Positions 1-4,530 of a DNA stretch of 7,984 nt are shown in pieces. Source of the stretch: DATCLA01 sp036564195. GTDB lineage: Bacteria > Bacillota > UBA4882 > UBA8346. The stretch spans positions 1 through 7,984 of the forward strand of contig DATCLA010000300.1 in the NCBI GenBank assembly GCA_036564195.1, written 5' to 3'. The notes below the pieces were generated by a model. It searched no databases, was not told the DNA's origin, and saw nothing but the letters and a program-made list of their open reading frames with translations. The position numbers and the translations under genes are program-made. Position 1 is the stretch's first letter; every line of letters begins with the position of its first letter.

Positions 1-46
1 ATGGTACTGGTCGGGCGACCGGCTGGGAGAGTAGAACGTTGCCAGG
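1..46 (+). rRNA. rrf: 5S ribosomal RNA, 3' end (partial)
   Basis: The window opens inside a 5S rRNA. The stretch begins with ATGGTACTG, runs through a small hairpin (GGTCG/CGACC), continues with GGGAGAGTAG and ends in GCCAGG. This is the usual order of helix IV, loop E region and 3' strand of helix I in bacterial 5S rRNA. The 5' portion lies outside the window. An intrinsic terminator follows about 14 bases later, so this is most likely the last gene of an rRNA operon. The exact mature 3' end is uncertain by a few bases. Confidence 0.93.
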
Positions 47-59
47 AATTAATTTTAAC

Positions 60-96
60 AACCACTTACCGGATTACACCGGTAAGTGGTTTTATT
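60..96 (+). terminator. Intrinsic terminator of the rRNA operon
   Basis: A perfect 13-base-pair stem (AACCACTTACCGG at 60-72 with its complement at 79-91) closes a 6-base loop and runs into a T-rich tail (TTTTATT, 90-96). Placed directly after the 5S rRNA, it should end rRNA transcription and isolate the next gene. Confidence 0.93.
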
Positions 97-245
97 ATGA
101 TTATGAAAGCTGCTCTGACAAAGCTGCCTTTAGAGTGACGAAAGACTAAGGTAAACACCGAAAATATTCTCTTTGCTCGGTTCAGTATCTGCTTGAATTC
201 CATAAACTATTGATAAAAGGGGCCCCTTCAAAGAGGAGGTATAAA

Positions 246-773
246 ATGAATTGTTGTTCGAAAGTTGCCTCACCGAAGCAACAAGTGAAGATAAGTACCG
301 AACGTATTAAAGTATTACGAGTGATTGGAGAAAAGGTCGGCCAGGTTGTTGTTGAAGGCTCAATTCCGATAAAAGCGATTAAAATCGATAAAATAAAGGC
401 TGAGATTAAAGATGTTGTTGACCATGTATTTAAAAATAAAGTTGTCAAACAAGGAGTTATTCATAAACAAATCTTTTATGTAGACCCGGAAGGGATTGTC
501 CGTCATACAACGGAAGATTTACCGTTTATGTTAACAGTAGATATCCCGGGAGTTGACCCTGATAACTGTTTCCTGGATATTCAAAATCATCTCCTGAATA
601 TTGACACTGACTTTAGCCTTACTCCAGGAACTGATACCTGCCCGGGAACTTTGATGCAAAAAGTGGTTGCCCACATTCTGGTAAAGGTATCGGAATGGAC
701 CCAGCTGGATGTAGTTACCAAAGTAGATATCTTCCCCAAATTTAATTCTTCCGGGAGTGTCTATTACTATTAG
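246..773 (+). CDS. SPOCS-domain (DUF3794) protein
   Basis: This encodes a 175-residue protein. The ATG at 246 is chosen because a near-perfect Shine-Dalgarno (AGGAGG, 234-239) lies 6 bases before it; a longer frame from 210 lacks such a site. Residues about 45-165 look like one SPOCS/DUF3794 domain: VKQGVIHKQIFYVDPEGIV at 67-85, then an acidic turn and PFMLTVDIPGV at 93-103, the pattern seen in SipL and related clostridial proteins. In SipL, SPOCS domains occur in several copies with a LysM domain and help anchor the spore-coat protein SpoIVA. Here there is one domain, no LysM, no signal peptide and no membrane segment. The N terminus carries a Cys-Cys pair (residues 3-4) and the C terminus ends in three tyrosines. 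A spore-envelope role is inferred from the family. The gene stands alone between two terminators. Confidence 0.85.
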   Translation: MNCCSKVASPKQQVKISTERIKVLRVIGEKVGQVVVEGSIPIKAIKIDKIKAEIKDVVDHVFKNKVVKQGVIHKQIFYVDPEGIVRHTTEDLPFMLTVDIPGVDPDNCFLDIQNHLLNIDTDFSLTPGTDTCPGTLMQKVVAHILVKVSEWTQLDVVTKVDIFPKFNSSGSVYYY

Positions 774-796
774 TAAAATATGATGCCTATGAATTA

Positions 797-829
797 GGGC
801 TGTCTGTTGGGACAGCCTGCTCTTTTTTT
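797..829 (+). terminator. Intrinsic terminator after the SPOCS gene
   Basis: GGCTGTC (798-804) pairs with GACAGCC (811-817) around a 6-base loop, extended by one G-T pair (797/818). Seven Ts follow at 823-829. It lies about 24 bases past the stop codon of the DUF3794 gene. The downstream stretch to 977 has no gene; a weak TTGCTT/TAGGAA pair (864-869 and 887-892, 17-base spacing) is the best promoter guess for the next gene and is not convincing. Confidence 0.85.
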
Positions 830-977
830 GGTAACAACACAGCAGTGGTTTTTATTAAAAAACTTGCTTTAATCAATAATAAATGGTAGGAATTTTATCT
901 TTCCAAAGAGAATATCGTAGGTTAGTTTTAAATTGGAAGACGATACTTTGCTGCAGCATCGTTAGGGATTGTGAAAA

Positions 978-2039
978 ATGGGAAAAGAATTTTATATAAT
1001 TGCACATACTGAACGCGGGGCCCGGTTAGGAGAAGATATTGCAAACCGGGTTGATGCTATTTTAAGGGTGCCGCAACGTTTTTCGGGTTCCGGAGGCAAA
1101 CATGGTTTTAGACAACCTCTTAGTAGTGAAGTACGGGAGCTGTTTTCAATTGCAAAAGTTTTAATCCTAATCATGGATTTAGAAACAGCGGTACGAATTT
1201 TAGCTCCATTATTGAGTAGCCGAGCCTCCGATCCGGTAGTTTTGGTTATAGATGAAAACGGGAATTTTGTAATCAACCTTTTATCCGGATATAATAATGA
1301 AGTCAATCAACTGGTGCAACGTTTGGCTGATAACATTGGAGCCCAAGCTGTACTGACTTCCTTAGTAGAAAAACAAAGTGTGCCATTGCTTGAAGAGTTG
1401 TCCAGACAATACAGGATGCAAATTGAGTCCCGGGAGTTAATCCCCAGGTTTACTAATGCATTCCGCAATGGAGAACCAATGGTGGTCTGGGATCGTTGGG
1501 GTTTAAATATTCAATGGCCCGAGCATGTAAGGGTTGAGAATGGTGATGATTTACAGTTTGGAAATAATGAAAAACTACTATTAATAATTGGTTATCAAAA
1601 TCCCCCAGTGATTATTCCAGTCAGCATGCAGGTAATGGCGTTGCGTCCCGCCTGTTTGACGGTTGGGATTGCCTGTTCGAAAGGTGTTACCGGTTTAAGG
1701 GTAGCTGGTGTAATTCGACGCTTTTTCCGGGAACAGAATTGGTCGATTCGCAGTATTAAACAGTTAGTATCAATCGACCGATATGCCAACCAAAGCACAT
1801 TGGGTGAAGCGGGACGGGATTTTGGAGTTTCCGTAATTATACTTAACGCCAACGACTTTCCTAAGCTGGTAACGGCCTCAAAAATATGTAGTGAAGAAGT
1901 CGAGCAGGGAATGGCTGCGGAGATGGTTGCCTTATTTTGTACTCAACAAGGCCATTTAATTGGCGTAAAAAGAAGAATGGATCAAGTATCAATTGCGGTA
2001 GCTTTTAACCATGAAGATCAAAATTTGACCAAAACTTAA
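978..2039 (+). CDS. cbiG: CbiG-like protein (divergent cobalt-precorrin-5A hydrolase family)
   Basis: This encodes a 353-residue protein with the three-part CbiG architecture. The N-terminal part has GGKHGF (39-44) and a DPVVLVIDENGNFVINLLSG block (85-104). A middle linker region spans roughly 150-220. The C-terminal CobE/CbiG_C-like part has LTVGIACSKG (227-236), VSIDRYANQ (264-272) and VSIAVA (337-342). In the anaerobic B12 pathway CbiG opens the lactone ring of cobalt-precorrin-5A and releases acetaldehyde. Several usually conserved blocks are altered here: the glycine-rich stretch that normally follows LLSGH reads YNNEVNQ, the segment before APLL reads IMDLETAVR, and the TTATD-like motif reads TSLVE. 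Catalytic activity is therefore doubtful. An in-frame stop at 972-974 fixes ATG 978 as the start; the ribosome site (AGGG) is weak. It leads a likely operon with cobO and rsmI. Family assignment is firm; function is uncertain. Confidence 0.83.
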   Translation: MGKEFYIIAHTERGARLGEDIANRVDAILRVPQRFSGSGGKHGFRQPLSSEVRELFSIAKVLILIMDLETAVRILAPLLSSRASDPVVLVIDENGNFVINLLSGYNNEVNQLVQRLADNIGAQAVLTSLVEKQSVPLLEELSRQYRMQIESRELIPRFTNAFRNGEPMVVWDRWGLNIQWPEHVRVENGDDLQFGNNEKLLLIIGYQNPPVIIPVSMQVMALRPACLTVGIACSKGVTGLRVAGVIRRFFREQNWSIRSIKQLVSIDRYANQSTLGEAGRDFGVSVIILNANDFPKLVTASKICSEEVEQGMAAEMVALFCTQQGHLIGVKRRMDQVSIAVAFNHEDQNLTKT

Positions 2040-2090
2040 ATTTTTGGTTAAAACTATTTGAGTAACTTCTGTAATCAGAGGGATAATGAT

Positions 2091-2615
2091 ATGAATCCAG
2101 GATTAATCCAGGTGTATACCGGCGACGGGAAGGGAAAGACTACTGCTGCGATTGGATTGGCGGTCAGGGCCTGGGGCCAGGGTTTAAGGGTAGCAGTTTT
2201 TCAAATGCTAAAAGCCGGGAACAGTACCGGAGAACAATTGGCTTTAGCTGCATTAAAGCCGCAAATAGCGGTTTATCCGCTAGGTAATGGCAGGTTTATC
2301 TATGGCCGCGATCCGGAACCTAATGAAATTGAACAAGCGAACCAAGGGTGGCGGCAATTAGTGCAATTGGCCTATTCAGGAACCATCGATTTACTGATTA
2401 TTGATGAGCTAAGTCACGCGGTCAACTGTAAACTACTAACGTTGGAAACAGTACTGACATTCTTGCGTAATAAACCTAAAAATTTGGAAGTAGTTTTAAC
2501 CGGCCGGACAATGCCGGAACCGTTCCTGGCAATTGCCGATTTGGTTACGGAAATGAAAGCGGTGAAGCATCCGTATCAGAGCGGAATCACTGCCCGAAAA
2601 GGAATTGAGTATTAA
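2091..2615 (+). CDS. cobO: Cob(I)yrinic acid a,c-diamide adenosyltransferase (CobO/BtuR type)
   Basis: A 174-residue cytoplasmic enzyme that transfers the adenosyl group of ATP to the reduced cobalt of corrinoids, making the coenzyme form of B12. It can act in synthesis or in salvage. Visible landmarks are the P-loop GDGKGKTT (11-18), the Walker-B-like LLIIDELSHAV in the middle, LTGR, and the C-terminal signature ADLVTEMKAVKHPY followed by GITARKGIEY, typical of CobA/BtuR. The length is slightly short of the usual 180-200 because the N terminus begins almost at the P-loop strand. ATG 2091 is chosen because AGAGGG (2077-2082) sits 8 bases upstream; an in-frame TTG at 2058 would add 11 residues not typical of the family. 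The gene begins 51 bases after the CbiG-like gene and its stop overlaps the rsmI start by one base, so co-transcription is likely. Confidence 0.92.
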   Translation: MNPGLIQVYTGDGKGKTTAAIGLAVRAWGQGLRVAVFQMLKAGNSTGEQLALAALKPQIAVYPLGNGRFIYGRDPEPNEIEQANQGWRQLVQLAYSGTIDLLIIDELSHAVNCKLLTLETVLTFLRNKPKNLEVVLTGRTMPEPFLAIADLVTEMKAVKHPYQSGITARKGIEY

Positions 2616-3487
2616 TGAATTCCAATACTGGTACCTTATATTTGGTGGCAACCCCGATTGGTAATTTAGAGGATATAACTTTTCGCGCTATCCGGATTCT
2701 GAAAGAAGTTGACTTAATCGCAGCCGAGGACACCCGGCATACACTAAAACTGCTGAACCATTTCGAAATTAAGCAAAAGTTAATCAGTTACCATCAGCAC
2801 AATGAACGGGAGCGGGCCCCGGAAATAATCCGGCTGTTAACAGCAGGCCTGAATGTGGCGGTGGTTAGTGATGCCGGGATGCCCGGAATCTCCGATCCGG
2901 GAAGTTGGTTGGTAGCTGAGGCAATTAAACTGGGGATTTCAGTAGTTCCGGTTCCGGGGGCTTCGGCAGTAGTTACAGCTTTGGCTGCTTCGGGTCTGGC
3001 AAGTAAAGGTTTCTATTTTAAAGGGTTTTTGCCTCGCAAAAGCAATGACCAGATGGAAGTGCTTAAACAATTAGCATCAATTCCAGATACCTTAATTTTT
3101 TATGAAGCGCCGCACCGGTTGGCTAAAACCTTGGCGAATATTTATAAGGTATTTGGAAATCGCCCGGCGGTCTTAGCCCGTGAATTAACAAAAGTACATG
3201 AAGAATTTGTCAGAGCTGATTTAAATAGTTTAATTAAAATGGTAGAACAATTTGGCGGTAAAGGTGAGTATACAATATTAGTAACTGGATCCAACAATCA
3301 CCAGCTAAACCTTCAAAATTCGACAAATGAATTATTGACTGAATTAGCCGATGGCCTTTCTGTTATGAACGGAACATTAAAAGAAAAGCTTAAAAAGATT
3401 GCAAAAAAAACCGGTCGATCCACTAAAGAGATCTACCGGCTTTATCTGCAACAATACAAACACCCAGAGGATGGTGGTAACGATTAG
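2615..3487 (+). CDS. rsmI: 16S rRNA (cytidine-1402-2'-O)-methyltransferase RsmI
   Basis: A 290-residue SAM-dependent enzyme that methylates the ribose of C1402 in the 16S rRNA decoding centre. It shows the tetrapyrrole-methylase fold signatures in order: LYLVATPIGNLEDIT (8-22), AAEDTRHT (36-43), VVSDAGMPGISDPG (83-96), VVPVPGASA (110-118) and FKGFLPRK. The C terminus carries the small helical extension usual in RsmI (GTLKEKLKKIAKKTGRSTKEIY). Length is normal for the family. Its ATG overlaps the cobO stop (TAATG, 2613-2617), with AAGGA about 11 bases upstream inside cobO, suggesting translational coupling. Its TAG stop overlaps the TAA of the convergent abrB gene within a four-base TTAG, with no hairpin terminator between them. 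Confidence 0.97.
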   Translation: MNSNTGTLYLVATPIGNLEDITFRAIRILKEVDLIAAEDTRHTLKLLNHFEIKQKLISYHQHNERERAPEIIRLLTAGLNVAVVSDAGMPGISDPGSWLVAEAIKLGISVVPVPGASAVVTALAASGLASKGFYFKGFLPRKSNDQMEVLKQLASIPDTLIFYEAPHRLAKTLANIYKVFGNRPAVLARELTKVHEEFVRADLNSLIKMVEQFGGKGEYTILVTGSNNHQLNLQNSTNELLTELADGLSVMNGTLKEKLKKIAKKTGRSTKEIYRLYLQQYKHPEDGGND

Positions 3488-3732
3488 CACGCCCCGCGCA
3501 TGGCTTCCAAACAGGACTGGCAGATGTTCTTGTCTTTAAAATTCTTAATCCCTTCTGCATTACCGCAAAAGATACAGGCGGGTTCGTATTTCTTTAATAT
3601 AATTTTTTCACCGTCAACATAAATTTCAAGGGCGTCTTTTTCGTCAATTTGCAATGTCCGGCGTAATTCGATAGGAATAACCACCCTCCCTAATTCATCA
3701 ACTTTTCTAACAATCCCTGTAGATTTCATCAT
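3484..3732 (-). CDS. abrB: AbrB-family transition-state regulator
   Basis: This encodes an 82-residue DNA-binding protein. The N-terminal 50 residues (KSTGIVRKVDELGRVVIPIE and onward through LEIYVDGEKIILKKY) are the SpoVT-AbrB swapped-hairpin domain, very close to AbrB/Abh of spore formers; AbrB proteins bind AT-rich DNA as multimers and repress post-exponential genes. The C-terminal part differs from Bacillus AbrB: it has CIFC (53-56) and CQSC (71-74), a probable zinc-binding pair common in clostridial relatives, plus a final Cys82. The ATG at 3732 is preferred because family members start at MKSTG, AAAGGAG lies upstream, and the predicted transcript begins only a few bases before the alternative ATG at 3768. 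ATG 3729 is also possible. The stop overlaps that of rsmI. The gene is transcribed alone, divergently from metG. Confidence 0.95.
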   Translation of the reverse strand: MMKSTGIVRKVDELGRVVIPIELRRTLQIDEKDALEIYVDGEKIILKKYEPACIFCGNAEGIKNFKDKNICQSCLEAMRGAC

Positions 3733-3743
3733 TTTGACAGCAA

Positions 3744-3750
3744 CTCCTTT
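3744..3750 (-). promoter_or_regulatory. abrB ribosome binding site
   Basis: On the minus strand this reads AAAGGAG, 11 bases before the ATG at 3732 and 14 before the one at 3729. It decides the start: a longer frame from 3768 would put this site inside the coding region. Confidence 0.75.
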
Positions 3751-3767
3751 TTCGTTAAAATTCGACA
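3751..3767 (-). promoter_or_regulatory. Tandem Spo0A boxes in the abrB leader
   Basis: Read on the abrB strand, TGTCGAA (3767-3761) matches the core Spo0A box exactly. A second copy with two mismatches, TAACGAA (3757-3751), begins exactly 10 bases later, one helical turn away on the same face. Both lie just downstream of the predicted transcription start (about 3773) and upstream of the ribosome site. In Bacillus subtilis, Spo0A represses abrB by binding tandem boxes placed downstream of its start in the same way. The boxes are seen in the sequence; repression by Spo0A is inferred. Confidence 0.72.
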
Positions 3768-3774
3768 TCCACAG

Positions 3775-3790
3775 TTCCTATTATACCTAT
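3775..3790 (-). repeat. 16-base direct repeat, copy 1 (overlaps the abrB -10)
   Basis: The plus-strand 16-mer TTCCTATTATACCTAT occurs here and again at 3859-3874, same orientation, 84 bases apart. This copy includes the -10 box of the abrB promoter. Confidence 0.8.
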
Positions 3791-3808
3791 ATTTAGATTC
3801 AAAGTCAA
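3780..3808 (-). promoter_or_regulatory. Sigma-A promoter of abrB
   Basis: On the minus strand, TTGACT (3808-3803) and TATAAT (3785-3780) are separated by exactly 17 bases. The predicted start is near 3773, giving a leader of about 41 bases that carries the Spo0A-like boxes and the AAAGGAG site. The near-consensus form suggests strong vegetative expression, in line with an AbrB that must be actively shut off. Confidence 0.85.
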
Positions 3809-4168
3809 TTATATCCAATGTTAAAAATAGATAAAATACGTTAAAATATTAGAATAAATTCCTATTATACCTATTATTATCACTTTTTTAAGGTTTTTCT
3901 CGTTCTTTTAGAAGTATATTTCTGTAAAATAATACAAAAAAATGAACAAACAAAAGGTGCTAAATCTGGAAAGAGAATTCGGTATAATTATACTTAATAG
4001 GTAGTTGTTACTTCAGATATCCTCTGACTGGAATCGATTGAAAGTAAGGGGATCTGGGTTGGGGACGGTTTAAGCTTTGCCAGATTTATATTGGTTCTAA
4101 TTTATTAATTTTACAGTACCAAAAAGGCATTGTTAATTTTTATTTTGTTAAAAATACCATAGGGTAGC
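3809..4168. other. AT-rich intergenic segment between abrB and metG promoters
   Basis: These 360 bases contain no credible coding region on either strand. The first half is strongly AT-rich and holds one copy of the 16-base repeat. At 3982-3993 there is a perfect 12-base palindrome, GTATAATTATAC, which contains TATAAT on both strands without a good -35 for either. TAAATCTGG (3961-3969) is an exact inverted match to CCAGATTTA (4080-4088), and ATCTGG (4052-4057) could also pair with that element as a hairpin. The part from about 4019 to 4085 is more GC-balanced than its surroundings and could fold, but it matches no RNA family I can name. AbrB or another regulator could bind here; that is inference. 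Confidence 0.5.
3859..3874 (-). repeat. 16-base direct repeat, copy 2
   Basis: An exact second copy of the 16-mer at 3775-3790. It again offers TATAAT on the minus strand (3869-3864), but the matching -35 position is only an A-rich run. It may be a weak second abrB promoter or a protein-binding site. Confidence 0.75.
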
Positions 4169-4197
4169 TTGACAAAACTTTTGAGAATCGCTATATA
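4169..4197 (+). promoter_or_regulatory. Sigma-A promoter of the metG operon
   Basis: A consensus TTGACA (4169-4174) and TATATA (4192-4197) are spaced by 17 bases. The predicted start is near 4204, so the transcript would have a leader of roughly 325 bases, long enough for the T-box that follows. Confidence 0.87.
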
Positions 4198-4203
4198 TAT
4201 TAA

Positions 4204-4484
4204 TAACAAATTAATCAGCAGCGCGATCTTGAAGAATGGTTTCCGCGCTGTCAAAGACTTTGAAGGAAAACAGTACTTATCATTAACGGTATAGAGAGCC
4301 GGGAATGGGTGGAAATCCGGTCCGGGAGATAAGGAAGATGATTCCGGAGTTGCCGCCTGAATTGGAGTAAGGTTGGACGTTTAGGTTGCGTTAAAGACCT
4401 TTGGAGTTCTTTCGACAACGGAAGAAAAAGTAGGGTGGTACCACGAAGCTAAGTCTCTCGTCCCTAGCGACAGAGGCTTTTTTT
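4204..4484 (+). promoter_or_regulatory. T-box riboswitch (tRNA-Met sensing) upstream of metG
   Basis: This is a tRNA-responsive leader. Stem I shows GGAA (4264-4267) paired with TTCC (4342-4345) below the specifier loop, the AGTA loop-E motif on the 5' side, CTTATC paired with GATAAG above it, then AGAGAGCCGGG and GGTGGAAATCCGG as the usual apical elements. The 3' side of the loop reads GAA-G-ATG, placing the specifier codon AUG (Met) at 4338-4340. The T-box AGGGTGGTACCACG is at 4432-4445; its TGGT should pair with the ACCA end of uncharged tRNA-Met. AGGG and ACG pair with CGTCCCT (4459-4465) to make the antiterminator. Uncharged tRNA-Met is thus expected to switch on metG. The start coordinate is the predicted transcript start, not a mapped end. 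A separate CAGCGCG/CGCGCTG hairpin (4219-4250) precedes stem I. Confidence 0.94.
4451..4484 (+). terminator. T-box attenuator terminator
   Basis: AAGTCTCT (4451-4458) pairs with AGAGGCTT (4472-4479) and, after a bulged C, GTC (4460-4462) pairs with GAC (4469-4471). A run of seven Ts occupies 4478-4484. The 5' arm contains the CGTCCCT needed by the antiterminator, so the two structures exclude each other. Confidence 0.9.
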
Positions 4485-4530
4485 GTTGCCAAAAATGAAA
4501 AATAAATAAAAATGGGAGGAAGATTTGTAA

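Noticed and set aside
47..245. tRNA genes following the 5S rRNA
   Set aside because: No GTTCGANTC-like T-arm or cloverleaf is visible; the rRNA operon is closed by a terminator at 60-96.
182..448. Minus-strand reading frame across the start of the SPOCS gene
   Set aside because: It is antisense to a well-supported gene with an ideal ribosome site, and its translation shows no recognisable family.
830..977. Cobalamin riboswitch ahead of the CbiG-like gene
   Set aside because: A corrinoid operon made this worth looking for, but no B12-box-like sequence or extended conserved structure is visible; only a short ACGAT/ATCGT pairing (940-962) is present.
992..1306. Minus-strand reading frame inside the CbiG-like gene
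   Set aside because: The plus-strand frame is clearly a CbiG family protein; this antisense product resembles nothing and has no promoter or ribosome site.
2058..2090. TTG at 2058 as the start of CobO
   Set aside because: It would add 11 unusual residues, while ATG 2091 has AGAGGG 8 bases upstream and begins just before the P-loop strand as in relatives.
3733..3768. ATG at 3768 as the start of AbrB
   Set aside because: It lies only about 5 bases inside the predicted transcript, would place the Spo0A-like boxes and the AAAGGAG site in coding sequence, and family members begin at MKSTG.
3809..4168. CRISPR array or insertion sequence in the AT-rich gap
   Set aside because: There is only one pair of 16-base repeats with no regular spacing, and no transposase-like frame or clear target-site duplication.
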